From Tsukamurella pulmonis (GTDB lineage: Bacteria; Actinomycetota; Actinomycetes; Mycobacteriales; Mycobacteriaceae), in NCBI RefSeq assembly GCF_900103175.1, contig NZ_FNLF01000002.1:1724136-1788135 (forward strand): a stretch of DNA of 64,000 nt. Reading direction: 5' to 3'. Both the position numbers and the translations under genes were made by a program. This document shows positions 35,132 through 44,599 of the stretch, one piece after another; the stretch's first letter is position 1; the number at the start of each line of letters is the position of its first letter. The notes below the pieces were generated by a model, which ran no database searches, had not been told where the DNA came from, and saw nothing but the letters and a program-made list of their open reading frames with translations.

Positions 35132-36448
35132 TCAGGGCAGGCGAGCGGCCCGCCGGATCCAGGCCGTCGCGGCGAGCGAGATCAGCGCCGTGGCGGCGAG
35201 GTAGCCGGCGGCCGTCCACGGCGCTCCGTCGACCCCGTGGATCAATGCGGTGAGGATCAGGGGAGTCAGGCCCGAGGCGTAGATCCCCGAGAACTGGTAC
35301 ACCACCGACAGTCCCGTGTACCGCACCTCGGTGGGGAACAGGCTCGCGAAGAAGGTGCCCTGCGCGGCGTAGAAGACGCCGTGGATCAGCCCGAAGACCA
35401 CCACCAGCCCCACGGTGAACCACACGATGGACGCCGTACCGAACAGTGCGAAGACGGGAAAGACCGCGAGCCCGTAGAGCAGGACGCCCACGCCGTACAC
35501 GCGCCCCGGCCCGTGACGGTCGGCCAGTGCCCCGGCGAACGGGATCACCACCGCCATCACCAGGGCGGCCACGGTGACGGCGAGCAGGACCTGCACCTTG
35601 TTCATGGCGAGGCTCGCGGTCGCGTAGGTGATCGCGAAGACGCCCCAGGTGTTGAACGCGCTGCCCTCGGCCCACCGGGCGAGGCAGCCCGCGATCGTGT
35701 TGCGGCGCAGCCCGGGATCGGCGAGCAACTGCCGCAACGGAGTCCGGGTGGTGTCGAGCGACGCTCGCGCCGCCACGAAGGCCGGCGTCTCGTCCACCGC
35801 GAGACGCACGAGCACGCCGATCACCACCAGCACGATCGAGACGGCGAACGCGATGCGCCAGCCGAACCGGAGGAACTGATCGTCGTCGAAAACGGTCTGC
35901 AGCAGGGCGAAGACTGCTGTCCCCAGGCCCAGACCGAGCGCGAGTCCGACCTGCGGGATCGCCCCGAAGCGGCCCATGCGCTCTTCGGGCGCGTGCTCGA
36001 CGGCGAGCAGGACGGCGCCCGCCCACTCGCCGCCGAGCGCGAAGCCCTGCACGATCCGCAGGAGCAGCAACAGGATCGGCGCCAGGATCCCCACCTGGGC
36101 GGCCGTCGGGAGTGCGCCCATCAGCGCCGTGGCCACGCCCATCAGCAACATGGTGAGCGCCAGCGTCTGGCGGCGCCCGATCCGATCCCCGATGTGCCCG
36201 AAGACGAGACCGCCGATGGGCCGCATCACGAATCCGACGGCGAAGGTCACGAAGCTGAGCATCGTGCCGACGAAGGAGCTCGTATCGGGGAAGAACAGCT
36301 TGTTGAACACCAGCGACGCGGCGGTCGAGTAGAGGAAGAAGTCGTACCACTCCACGGTGGTCCCGAGGAGCGAGGCGGCGATGACGCGTCGCAGCTGGGT
36401 GCGGTCGGGAGCGCCGATCGGCGCGGGCTCGGCGGTGGCGGTACTCAC
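35132..36448 (-). CDS. MFS transporter, metabolite:H+ symporter (MHS) family
   Basis: Encodes 438 residues with twelve hydrophobic segments. MHS signatures: GTTVEWYDFFLYSTAASLVF near the start, RPIGGLVFGHIGDRIGRR in the first cytoplasmic loop, and LRIVQGFALGGEWAGAVLLAVEHAPEERMG. Relatives carry shikimate, proline/betaine or dicarboxylates. The upstream gap to the next gene is 57 bp. The substrate is unknown. Confidence 0.9.
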   Translation of the reverse strand: MSTATAEPAPIGAPDRTQLRRVIAASLLGTTVEWYDFFLYSTAASLVFNKLFFPDTSSFVGTMLSFVTFAVGFVMRPIGGLVFGHIGDRIGRRQTLALTMLLMGVATALMGALPTAAQVGILAPILLLLLRIVQGFALGGEWAGAVLLAVEHAPEERMGRFGAIPQVGLALGLGLGTAVFALLQTVFDDDQFLRFGWRIAFAVSIVLVVIGVLVRLAVDETPAFVAARASLDTTRTPLRQLLADPGLRRNTIAGCLARWAEGSAFNTWGVFAITYATASLAMNKVQVLLAVTVAALVMAVVIPFAGALADRHGPGRVYGVGVLLYGLAVFPVFALFGTASIVWFTVGLVVVFGLIHGVFYAAQGTFFASLFPTEVRYTGLSVVYQFSGIYASGLTPLILTALIHGVDGAPWTAAGYLAATALISLAATAWIRRAARLP

Positions 36449-36505
36449 CGACCGGAACCTATCGGCGATGCGCCGTCGCTGTCACCGGTTGTACTCGCGG
36501 TGACC

Positions 36506-37261
36506 TCAACCCAGGAGGGCTCGGCGGTCCGAGTGTAAGAACGTGACCAGAGTGGTGATCCCGCACAGGATTCCGGCGACGAGGATCACCTGCGGGCCGG
36601 TCACGAACGAGCCGATGACGCCGCCGACCGCGGCACCGAGGACGAAGCCCGCGTAGACGAGTGCGTAGCCGAGCCAGTCGTAGACGGTGCCGCCGCCGGT
36701 CGCGTGCCGCTCGATGCCCTGGCCCAGTTTGACCAGCGTGCCGGTCACGTACGACAGCGGCACCGAGACCTCGCCGTTCTTGGTGAACGAGGTGTTCAGC
36801 GCACCGAGCGAGAAGGTGATGATCAGGATCGGGACGAACCGCACCTCGGGCTCGTCGAAACCGTCGAGGACGAAGTCGGTGGCGGACGCCACCAGCAGGC
36901 CGGCGGTGGTCAGCACCGTCGGGCCGTGCGGATGTCCGTGCCAGAAGAACCGGCGGCAGATGGACGCGACGACGACGCCGGCCACGAATGCGATGATCAG
37001 GGAGGTCGCGGCGAGTGCCCCGGCGCCCGCGACCTGCTGCGCGTCCGAGGCCTTGAACCACGTCAGGACCGCGCGCTCGGTGTTGCCGGTCATGAAGGTC
37101 ACGAAGTAGCCGGCCGAATGAAGGAAAGCGACTGCGCCGACCATGCCGGCGACCCCGGCGAGGAGCCAGGAGAGTCGTGCGTCGGTGCCGATGGCGGTCT
37201 CCCGGGAGACGACCGGGCGGGGCTTCGTCGAACTGGACTGTTGCTCCGTCGGGGTGGTCAT
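36506..37261 (-). CDS. DUF1275 (YoaK-like) membrane protein
   Basis: Encodes 251 residues. About six hydrophobic helices; the DUF1275 core is visible as LAGVAGMVGAVAFLHSAGYFVTFMTGNTERAVL and TFSLGALNTSFTKNGEVSVPLSYVTGTLVKLGQGI. A soluble Ser/Thr-rich N-terminus of about 28 residues precedes the first helix. Family function is unknown. Confidence 0.88.
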   Translation of the reverse strand: MTTPTEQQSSSTKPRPVVSRETAIGTDARLSWLLAGVAGMVGAVAFLHSAGYFVTFMTGNTERAVLTWFKASDAQQVAGAGALAATSLIIAFVAGVVVASICRRFFWHGHPHGPTVLTTAGLLVASATDFVLDGFDEPEVRFVPILIITFSLGALNTSFTKNGEVSVPLSYVTGTLVKLGQGIERHATGGGTVYDWLGYALVYAGFVLGAAVGGVIGSFVTGPQVILVAGILCGITTLVTFLHSDRRALLG

Positions 37262-37368
37262 TCCCCATGGTTACCGATGGGCGGGGGTGCCCGCCGGGCG
37301 GCCGCAGCGACTCACATTCGGGGAAGGGATCGGCCCCGCGCCACAATCGACCGCGATCGAGACGCGGT

Positions 37369-37890
37369 TCACACGGGCGGTGTGTCCGATGCGAGGAAGT
37401 CTCGCTGGAACACGCGCATCAGCCGCGCGTCACGATACGCCCCGTTGGAGAAGTACTGCTCGCGGAGCAGCCCCTCCTGGACGAACCCGATCTTCTCGTA
37501 GACATGCGCCGCCTTCTCGTTCGCGATGTCGACGTACAGGTAGACCTTGTGCAGGTTGAGGATTCGGAAGGCGTAGTCGAGCGCCCTGCGCGTCGCGACC
37601 GTCGCGTAGCCCCGACCCTGCGCGGCCGGCGCGACGATGATCTGGAACTCGCAGTTGCGGTGGATGGTGTTGATCTCCACCAGCTCCACCAAGCCGACGG
37701 GCAGCCCGTCGCTCTCGATGATGAACCGGCGCTCGCGGTCGTCGTGGATGTGCCGCTCGTAGATGTCCTCGAGTTCGGCGAGGGCGTCGAAGGGCTCCTC
37801 GAACCAGTACGACATCACCGCCCGGTCGTTGAACAATCCGTGCACGAATCGCAGGTCCGTGCGCTCCATGGCGCGCATCGAGAGTTCCAC
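37369..37890 (-). CDS. speG: Spermidine N(1)-acetyltransferase-like GNAT protein
   Basis: Encodes 173 residues, the usual SpeG length. The sequence MRAMERTDLRFVHGLFNDRAVMSYWFEEPFDALAELEDIYERHIHDDRERRFI and the C-terminal LHKVYLYVDIANEKAAHVYEKIGFVQEGLLREQYFSNGAYRDARLM follow SpeG closely, including the acetyl-CoA loop AAQGRGYATVATRRAL. It should acetylate spermidine or related polyamines using acetyl-CoA in the cytosol. Assignment is by resemblance, and other polyamine-like acceptors remain possible. Confidence 0.85.
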   Translation of the reverse strand: MELSMRAMERTDLRFVHGLFNDRAVMSYWFEEPFDALAELEDIYERHIHDDRERRFIIESDGLPVGLVELVEINTIHRNCEFQIIVAPAAQGRGYATVATRRALDYAFRILNLHKVYLYVDIANEKAAHVYEKIGFVQEGLLREQYFSNGAYRDARLMRVFQRDFLASDTPPV

Positions 37891-37998
37891 GGATTCAGGG
37901 TAGGACGATCCGGCCCGCCGGGAGGTCGATCGGGCCCCGGCTGTGGTGTCCGGCGGTGAAGTCGGTGTCGGGCGCGCGGGAGGGGGAGACGCCTGCGG

Positions 37999-38382
37999 TT
38001 ACGCCGCCAGCCCGATTCCCAGGAGGATCACCGCGACCAGGGGCGCTGCGCCCTGGATCGTGGCGGCGCGCAGCTTCGTCCGATCCGAGAGCGCCAGGAC
38101 CAGTGCCGCGGCCAGCATCGAGCCCGCGCCGGTGAGCACCAGGGTGGCGCCCACCGCGCGCTGCGGTCCGAACAGTGCCAGCCCGACGAACACGGCGACG
38201 GCGAGGAACAGGTTGTAGAAGCCCTGATTGAACGCGAGGCCCCGGGTGATCTCCGCGGTCTCCTCGGTGGTGCCGAAGGCGGCGCGTGCGCGCGGGGAGG
38301 TCCACGCGATCGACTCCAGATAGAAGATGAAGCAGTGCACGAGTGCCGCGACGGCGGCGGCCACGAGGCCGATCAGGATCAT
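37999..38382 (-). CDS. DUF1304 membrane protein
   Basis: 127 residues from ATG at 38382. Four hydrophobic helices; the family opening is [24 protein letters not shown], followed by [21 protein letters not shown]. The gap of 108 bp to the speG-like gene suggests separate transcription. Divergent from tig across about 195 bp. Function unknown. Confidence 0.87.
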   Translation of the reverse strand: MILIGLVAAAVAALVHCFIFYLESIAWTSPRARAAFGTTEETAEITRGLAFNQGFYNLFLAVAVFVGLALFGPQRAVGATLVLTGAGSMLAAALVLALSDRTKLRAATIQGAAPLVAVILLGIGLAA

Positions 38383-38576
38383 GCGCTCATCATCGTCGAT
38401 CGACGGCGCGGATGCCCCGCCCGGGCCGGGCCGGACGCCGCCGCCCGGGCTGTCGGAGCCGCAACCCCGTCGCGTACGCTTGTCCGAGTGCCGTGGGCCC
38501 GACGTCGGTCCCGTGCTGCCCGCAGGAACCCGCACATCACGCGGCCCTCCTGCTGAGACCAACCCGAGGAGAACGA

Positions 38577-39989
38577 GTGAAGAGCACCGTCGAGCAGCTG
38601 AGCCCGACTCGCGTCCGCCTGAGCGTCGAGGTTCCCTTCGACGAGCTCGCGCCGGATTTCGATCGCGCCTATGAGACGCTCGCGCAGCAGGTCAACATCC
38701 CCGGCTTCCGCAAGGGCAAGGCCCCCGCGAAGCTGATCGAGGCGCGCGTCGGTCGCGACGCCGTGCTCTCGCAGGTGATCAACGACGCGCTGCCCGGCAA
38801 GTACAGCCAGGCCGTGCTGGACGCCGAGGTCAAGGCGCTCGGCCAGCCCGAGATCGACATCGACAAGCTCGAGTACGGCGAGACCTTCTCGTTCACCGCC
38901 GAGGTGGACGTGCGCCCCGAGATCACGCTGCCCGACTACTCGACCATCGAGGTCGAGGTCCCGTCGCTCGAGGTCACCGACGCCGACGTCGACGAGCAGA
39001 TCGAGGGCCTGCGCGCCCGCTTCGGCACCCTCAAGGGCGTCGACCGCGCCGTCGAGACCGGTGACTTCATCACCATCGACCTGTCGGCCACCGTCGACGG
39101 CAAGGACGTCGAGGACGCCAAGACCACCGGCCTCTCGCACGAGGTCGGCTCCGGCAATCTGATCGACGGCCTGGACGAGGCCGTCGTCGGCCTGAAGTCC
39201 GGCGAGTCCAAGGAGTTCACGACCACCCTCGTGGCCGGCGAGTTCGCCGGCCAGGAGGCCGACGTGACCGTCGTCGTCGACTCCGTCAAGGAGCGCGAGC
39301 TGCCCGAGCTGGACGACGAGTTCGCCCAGCTCGCGAGCGAGTTCGACACCGTCGAGGAGCTGCGCACCGACCTGCGTGAGCGCGTCGAGCAGAACAAGAA
39401 GCTCGGCCAGGCCGCCGACATCCGCGACGCCGTCCTCGACAAGCTGCTCGAGGCCGTCGAGGTGCCGCTGCCCGAGGCCGTGGTCAAGGAGCAGACCGAC
39501 GCCAACGTGCACGACGTGCTGCACCAGGTGGGCCACAACGAGGAGCTCCTCGAGACCGCGCTCAAGGCGCAGGGCACCACCCGCGAGGAGTTCGAGACCC
39601 AGGCGCGCGAGTCCGCCGAGAAGCAGGTCAAGGTGCAGCTGCTGCTCGACGCGATCGCCGACGCGCAGGACGTGCAGGTCGACCAGCAGGAGCTGCAGGA
39701 GCACATCCTGTTCCAGTCGCAGCGCTACGGCATGCAGCCGCAGGAGTTCATCCAGCAGATCCAGCAGGCCGGCCAGCTGCCCGCCCTCTTCCAGGAGGTC
39801 CGTCGCGGCAAGGGCCTCGCGGACGTCGTGCTCGAGGTCTCGGTCAAGGACGCCGACGGCAACGTCGTCGACACCAAGTCGCTGTTCGACCGTGCGGACG
39901 CCGGCGAGGAGCTCGCCGAGGAGGCGGCCTCCGAGGAGGACGTGGTCGCCGAGGCGGAGGAGATCACCGCCGAGGCCGACGAGAAGTAG
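38577..39989 (+). CDS. tig: Trigger factor
   Basis: 470 residues from GTG at 38577, with GAGGAG about 8 bp upstream. Ribosome-docking signature [17 protein letters not shown] at about 41-57, FKBP-type peptidyl-prolyl isomerase domain in the middle (about 155-245, [18 protein letters not shown]), and the long helical chaperone arms behind. It ends with a very acidic tail ([19 protein letters not shown]). It binds nascent chains at the ribosome exit tunnel. A strong terminator follows at once, so tig is transcribed separately from clpP1 although they are adjacent as in mycobacteria. Confidence 0.97.
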   Translation: MKSTVEQLSPTRVRLSVEVPFDELAPDFDRAYETLAQQVNIPGFRKGKAPAKLIEARVGRDAVLSQVINDALPGKYSQAVLDAEVKALGQPEIDIDKLEYGETFSFTAEVDVRPEITLPDYSTIEVEVPSLEVTDADVDEQIEGLRARFGTLKGVDRAVETGDFITIDLSATVDGKDVEDAKTTGLSHEVGSGNLIDGLDEAVVGLKSGESKEFTTTLVAGEFAGQEADVTVVVDSVKERELPELDDEFAQLASEFDTVEELRTDLRERVEQNKKLGQAADIRDAVLDKLLEAVEVPLPEAVVKEQTDANVHDVLHQVGHNEELLETALKAQGTTREEFETQARESAEKQVKVQLLLDAIADAQDVQVDQQELQEHILFQSQRYGMQPQEFIQQIQQAGQLPALFQEVRRGKGLADVVLEVSVKDADGNVVDTKSLFDRADAGEELAEEAASEEDVVAEAEEITAEADEK

Positions 39990-40001
39990 GACCCCGCGGA
40001 G

Positions 40002-40034
40002 CGCCCCGCAGCCGGATCGGCTGCGGGGCGTTTC
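40002..40034 (+). terminator. Intrinsic terminator after tig
   Basis: 12-bp perfect stem CGCCCCGCAGCC with GGCTGCGGGGCG, loop of 5, followed by TTTCT. It starts 12 bp past the tig stop. Confidence 0.85.
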
Positions 40035-40125
40035 TGCCCTCAGCGGAGCCGGGCGTGCCGAGGGACGGTTCGGCCGGTCCCGTTCGTTACTGTCGATGTC
40101 AGCAAAGAAAGGCAGGGAGCAGCGG

Positions 40126-40719
40126 ATGAACTCCAACCCCACCATGCGGGCCGGAATTGCCGGCCTGAACCTCAACGATTCGGTGTACAGCCGTCTCCTG
40201 GAATCGCGGATCATCTTCCTCGGCAGCGAGGTGAACGACGACATCGCGAACCAGCTCTGCGCGCAGATGCTGCTGCTGTCCGCGGAGGATCCCACCAAGG
40301 ACATCAACCTCTACATCAACTCGCCCGGCGGCAGCATCTCCGCCGGCATGGCGATCTTCGACACGATGGAGTTCGTCGAGTGCGACGTCGCGACGTACGC
40401 CATGGGCATGGCCGCCTCGATGGGTGAGTTCCTGCTCGCCGCGGGCACCAAGGGCAAGCGCTACGCCCTGCCCCACGCGCGCATCATGATGCACCAGCCG
40501 TCCGCCGGCATCGGTGGCACCGCCGCCGACATCGCCATCCAGGCCGAGCTGTTCCGCAACACCAAGGTCGAGATGAACCGCCTCAACGCGCAGTTCACCG
40601 GCCAGCCGATCGAGAAGATCGAGGCCGACGCCGACCGCGACAAGTGGTTCACCGCCGAGCAGGCCCGGGACTACGGGTTCGTCGACCACGTCGTCAGCCG
40701 CGCGAGCTCCGTCAAGTAG
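40126..40719 (+). CDS. clpP1: ATP-dependent Clp protease proteolytic subunit ClpP1
   Basis: 197 residues from ATG at 40126 (an in-frame ATG at 40096 would add ten residues). Catalytic triad S98 (GMAASMG), H123 (MMHQP) and D172 (DADRD). [17 protein letters not shown] and [11 protein letters not shown] match actinobacterial ClpP1. It forms the mixed ClpP1P2 barrel with the next gene product and works with ClpX or ClpC1. It is 15 bp upstream of clpP2, in one operon. Confidence 0.96.
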   Translation: MNSNPTMRAGIAGLNLNDSVYSRLLESRIIFLGSEVNDDIANQLCAQMLLLSAEDPTKDINLYINSPGGSISAGMAIFDTMEFVECDVATYAMGMAASMGEFLLAAGTKGKRYALPHARIMMHQPSAGIGGTAADIAIQAELFRNTKVEMNRLNAQFTGQPIEKIEADADRDKWFTAEQARDYGFVDHVVSRASSVK

Positions 40720-40734
40720 CGAGAGGACATATCC

Positions 40735-41400
40735 ATGACTGAGGGTTACCCCACCACGATGTCGGCCCAGGGCCTGCACGTCCCCGCCACCGGCCGCTAC
40801 GACGTCCCGTCGTTCATCGAGCGCGCGGCGAACGGCAACGAGCGCGTCACCAACCCGTACTCGAAGCTGTTCGACGAGCGCATCATCTTCCTCAAGAACC
40901 AGATCGACGAGGTCTCGGCGAACGACGTCATGGCCCAGATCCTGGTGCTCGAGTCGCAGGACCCGGATCGTGACATCACGATCTACATCAACTCGCCCGG
41001 CGGCAGCCTCTACGACGCGCTCGGCATCTACGACACCATGCAGTACGTGCACTGCGACGTCGCGACCGTGGTGCTCGGCACCGCGGCTTCGGCCGCCGCG
41101 ATCCTCCTGGCCGGTGGCACCCCGGGCAAGCGCGCCGCGCTGCCCAACTCGACGGTGCTGATCCACCAGCCCCGCACCGGCGGCTCGATGCGCGGCCAGG
41201 TCTCGGACCTCGAGATCCAGGCCGCCGAGATGGAGCGTGCGCGCAACCGCCTCGACGAGATCCTCGCGGGCCACACGGGCCAGACGGTCGAGCAGATCCG
41301 CAAGGACACCGACCGCGACAACATCCTCACGGCCGACCAGGCCAAGGAATACGGGATCGTCGACACGGTGTTCCCGTACCGCAAGGCTTCGGCCAAGTAG
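40735..41400 (+). CDS. clpP2: ATP-dependent Clp protease proteolytic subunit ClpP2
   Basis: Encodes 221 residues with the longer N-terminus typical of ClpP2 (about 25 extra residues before the DERIIFLKNQID core). Catalytic Ser in GTAASAAA (119) and His in LIHQP (144); acidic member in KDTDRD. It pairs with ClpP1 to form an active tetradecamer and supplies the docking face for the unfoldase in mycobacteria. Confidence 0.96.
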   Translation: MTEGYPTTMSAQGLHVPATGRYDVPSFIERAANGNERVTNPYSKLFDERIIFLKNQIDEVSANDVMAQILVLESQDPDRDITIYINSPGGSLYDALGIYDTMQYVHCDVATVVLGTAASAAAILLAGGTPGKRAALPNSTVLIHQPRTGGSMRGQVSDLEIQAAEMERARNRLDEILAGHTGQTVEQIRKDTDRDNILTADQAKEYGIVDTVFPYRKASAK

Positions 41401-41582
41401 TTCGAGCAGCACACCGGGGGTCGCGACACGCCGCGTGAGCGGGTTCCGCGGCCCCCGGCGTCGCCTCTAGCAAGCTATTCATATCGGTCGCCGGGACAGA
41501 AGTTCGCGGGTACCGTCGTACACAGACGCCACCCGCTGAGCAACGGGGCGGGCGAGTCATCAGCAAGGGAAGTGGGCACGGC

Positions 41583-42860
41583 ATGGCACGGATCGGGGAC
41601 GGCGCGGACCTGTTGAAGTGCTCTTTCTGCGGAAAGAGCCAGAAGCAGGTCAAGAAGCTGATCGCGGGCCCCGGCGTGTACATCTGCGACGAGTGCATCG
41701 ACCTGTGCAACGAGATCATCGAAGAGGAACTGGCCGAGACCAGTGACGTGAAGCTGGACGAGCTGCCCAAGCCCGTCGAGATCCGCGACTTCCTCGACAA
41801 CTACGTGATCGGCCAGGACTCGGCCAAGCGCAACCTCGCGGTCGCCGTCTACAACCACTACAAGCGCATCCAGGCCGGCGAGCGCAAGGACGCGCGCGGC
41901 GAGGGCGTGGAGCTGGCGAAGTCGAACATCCTCATGCTCGGCCCCACCGGCTGCGGCAAGACCTACCTGGCGCAGACGCTCGCGAAGATGCTCAACGTGC
42001 CCTTCGCCATCGCCGACGCCACCGCGCTCACCGAGGCCGGCTACGTGGGTGAGGACGTCGAGAACATCCTGCTCAAGCTGATCCAGGCCGCCGACTACGA
42101 CGTCAAGCGCGCCGAGACCGGCATCATCTACATCGACGAGGTCGACAAGATCGCCCGCAAGAGCGAGAACCCGTCGATCACCCGGGACGTCTCGGGCGAG
42201 GGCGTGCAGCAGGCGCTGCTGAAGATCCTCGAGGGCACCCAGGCCAGCGTCCCGCCGCAGGGCGGCCGCAAGCACCCGCACCAGGAGTTCATCCAGATCG
42301 ACACGACGAACGTCCTGTTCATCGTGGCCGGCGCCTTCGCCGGGCTGGAGAAGGTCGTGGGCGATCGCATCGGCAAGCGCGGCCTCGGCTTCGGCAACGA
42401 GGTGCGCACCAAGGCGGAGGTCGACACCGTCGATCACTTCGCCGACGTGCTGCCCGAGGACCTCATCAAGTTCGGTCTGATCCCCGAGTTCATCGGCCGC
42501 CTGCCCGTCATCGCCTCCGTCTCGAACCTCGACAAGGAGTCGCTGGTCTCGATCCTCTCGGAGCCGAAGAACGCGCTCGTCAAGCAGTACCAGCGCCTGT
42601 TCGAGATGGACGGCGTGGAGCTCGAGTTCGACGAGGACGCGCTCGGCGCCATCGCCGACCAGGCCATCCACCGCGGCACCGGTGCCCGCGGCCTGCGCGC
42701 GATCATGGAAGAGGTCCTCAACCCCGTCATGTTCGACATCCCCTCGCGGGACGACGTGGCCAAGGTCGTCGTGACCGGGGAGACCGTGCGCGACAACGTG
42801 CTGCCCACCATCGTGCCCCGCAAGCACTCCCGCGGCGAGCGTCGCGAGAAGAGCGCGTAA
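41583..42860 (+). CDS. clpX: ATP-dependent Clp protease ATP-binding subunit ClpX
   Basis: Encodes 425 residues. N-terminal C4 zinc finger (CSFC then CDEC, about 15-40), Walker A GPTGCGKT, Walker [11 protein letters not shown], pore-loop region GYVGEDVEN, and IGF-type ClpP-docking loop area around [12 protein letters not shown]. It unfolds substrates and feeds them to ClpP1P2, whose genes lie 183 bp upstream; no terminator separates them, so partial co-transcription is possible. Bases 41401-41582 hold no gene. Confidence 0.97.
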   Translation: MARIGDGADLLKCSFCGKSQKQVKKLIAGPGVYICDECIDLCNEIIEEELAETSDVKLDELPKPVEIRDFLDNYVIGQDSAKRNLAVAVYNHYKRIQAGERKDARGEGVELAKSNILMLGPTGCGKTYLAQTLAKMLNVPFAIADATALTEAGYVGEDVENILLKLIQAADYDVKRAETGIIYIDEVDKIARKSENPSITRDVSGEGVQQALLKILEGTQASVPPQGGRKHPHQEFIQIDTTNVLFIVAGAFAGLEKVVGDRIGKRGLGFGNEVRTKAEVDTVDHFADVLPEDLIKFGLIPEFIGRLPVIASVSNLDKESLVSILSEPKNALVKQYQRLFEMDGVELEFDEDALGAIADQAIHRGTGARGLRAIMEEVLNPVMFDIPSRDDVAKVVVTGETVRDNVLPTIVPRKHSRGERREKSA

Positions 42861-42870
42861 CCATCGTCAC

Positions 42871-42912
42871 GACTGCGCCCCCGGCCGAGAAGGCCGGGGG
42901 CGCAGTCGTTTC
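42871..42912. terminator. Bidirectional terminator between clpX and ABC-F gene
   Basis: A perfect 16-bp G+C-rich stem (GACTGCGCCCCCGGCC with its complement) and a 5-base loop, followed by GTTTCC. It lies between converging genes, so it can serve both. Confidence 0.85.
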
Positions 42913-42915
42913 CGG

Positions 42916-44535
42916 TCAACGCACGCGCTGTACGCGCGCCTCGTGCCACACCGGCTCGTCGGCTTCGCGGACGGTGCCGTCGGTCCCGAACACCAGGAAC
43001 CGGTCGAACGACCGCGCGAACCACCGGTCGTGGGTCACGGCCAGCACCGTGCCCTCGTAGGCCTCGAGCGCGTCCTGCAACGCCTCGGCGCTCTCCAGGT
43101 CCAGGTTGTCCGTCGGCTCGTCGAGCAACAGCGCGGTGCTGCCGGCGAACTCGAGCAGTAGCACCTGGAAGCGGGCCTGCTGGCCGCCCGAGAGGCTCTC
43201 GAACCGCTGCTCCGCCTGCCCGTGCAGCTCGTAGCGGCGCAGCGCAGGCATGGACCGACCGAGATCGGCCGCGTGCTCCTCGCGCAGGATCTGCACCAGG
43301 GTGCGGCCCTGCAGCTCCGGGTGCGCATGGGTCTGCGCGAAGTGGCCGGGAACCACGCGGGCGCCGAGCGCCGCCGAACCGGTGTGCGCGACGTCCTCGC
43401 CCGCGAGCAGGCGCAGGAAGTGCGATTTCCCGGATCCGTTCGAGCCGAGCACAGCCACCCGCTCGCCGTAGAAGATCTCCAGGTCGAAGGGCTGCATGAG
43501 GCCGGTCAGTTCCAGCTGCTTCGCCGTCACGGCGCGCACGCCCGTGCGACCGCCGCGCAGCCGCATGGTGATCTGCTGCTGCCGCGGCGGCTCGGGTGGC
43601 GGCCCGGCCTCCTCGAACCTGCGCAGCTGGGTCTGTGCGGCGGAGTACCGCGAGGCCATGCCGTCGTTGAACTTCGCCTGTTCGCGCAGCGTGAGCACGA
43701 GCTTCTTGAGCTGCTGGTGCCGCTCGTCCCACCGTCGCCGCAACTCGTCGAACCGCGCGAACCGCTCCTCGCGCGCCGCGGGGAAGGTGGCGAAACCGCC
43801 GCCGTGCACCCACGCGTCCGCGCCGCCCGGCGCGGGATCGACGGCCACGATCCGGGTCGCGGCCCGCGCGAGCAGCTCGCGGTCGTGACTGACGAACAGC
43901 ACCGTCTTCGGCGTCTGCCGCAGCTGGTCCTCGAGCCACTCCTTGCCGGGGACGTCGAGGTAGTTGTCGGGCTCGTCGAGCAACAGGACCTCGTCGTCGC
44001 CGCGGAGCAGCGCCTCGAGAGCGAGCCGCTTCTGCTCGCCGCCGGAGAGTGAGGTCAGCCCGCGCCATTGGGCGCGGTCATAGGGAACCCCCAGCGCCGC
44101 GACGGTGCACGCGTCCCACAGCGTCTCCGCGGCGTAGCCGCCGGCGTCGCCCCACTCGGCGAGCGCGGTCGCGTACCGCAGCTGATTCGCATCGCCGTCG
44201 TCGTCCATGAGCGCCAGCTCCACCGCGTCGAGCTCGCGGGCGGCGTCCTGGAGCCGGGGCGGCGAGACGGAGAGCACCAGGTCGCGCACTGTGCGCTCGT
44301 CCCGCACCGAACCGATGAACTGCGGCATCACGCCGACGCCGCCGCTCGAGGTCACCGTGCCGCCGTGCGGCTCCAGTTCACCGGCGAGGAGCCGCAGCAG
44401 CGTGGTCTTGCCGGCGCCGTTGCGACCCACGAGCGCTGCGACCGTCCCGTCGCCCACCCGGAACGAGACGTCGCCGAGGAGAGCCCGCCCGTCCGGCAGG
44501 TAGTACTCCACATGCGTCGCCTCGAGATGTCCCAT
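42916..44535 (-). CDS. ABC-F family ATPase
   Basis: 539 residues from ATG at 44535. Two nucleotide-binding domains without membrane segments: Walker A GRNGAGKTTL and GSNGSGKSHF, signatures LSGGEQKRLALEALL and LSGGQQARFQVLLLE, Walker B LLLDEPDNYLDV and LLLDEPTDNLDLES, joined by a charged linker of about 80 residues (RFDELRRRWDERHQQLKKLVL). ABC-F proteins act on the ribosome, either in translation control or in antibiotic target protection; which one cannot be told here. Confidence 0.92.
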   Translation of the reverse strand: MGHLEATHVEYYLPDGRALLGDVSFRVGDGTVAALVGRNGAGKTTLLRLLAGELEPHGGTVTSSGGVGVMPQFIGSVRDERTVRDLVLSVSPPRLQDAARELDAVELALMDDDGDANQLRYATALAEWGDAGGYAAETLWDACTVAALGVPYDRAQWRGLTSLSGGEQKRLALEALLRGDDEVLLLDEPDNYLDVPGKEWLEDQLRQTPKTVLFVSHDRELLARAATRIVAVDPAPGGADAWVHGGGFATFPAAREERFARFDELRRRWDERHQQLKKLVLTLREQAKFNDGMASRYSAAQTQLRRFEEAGPPPEPPRQQQITMRLRGGRTGVRAVTAKQLELTGLMQPFDLEIFYGERVAVLGSNGSGKSHFLRLLAGEDVAHTGSAALGARVVPGHFAQTHAHPELQGRTLVQILREEHAADLGRSMPALRRYELHGQAEQRFESLSGGQQARFQVLLLEFAGSTALLLDEPTDNLDLESAEALQDALEAYEGTVLAVTHDRWFARSFDRFLVFGTDGTVREADEPVWHEARVQRVR

Positions 44536-44599
44536 ATGCCCAATCCTCGCGGCAGCAGAGGGACGAGCGCCAGCGGTTTTCCGACCCCGACGGTGCCCG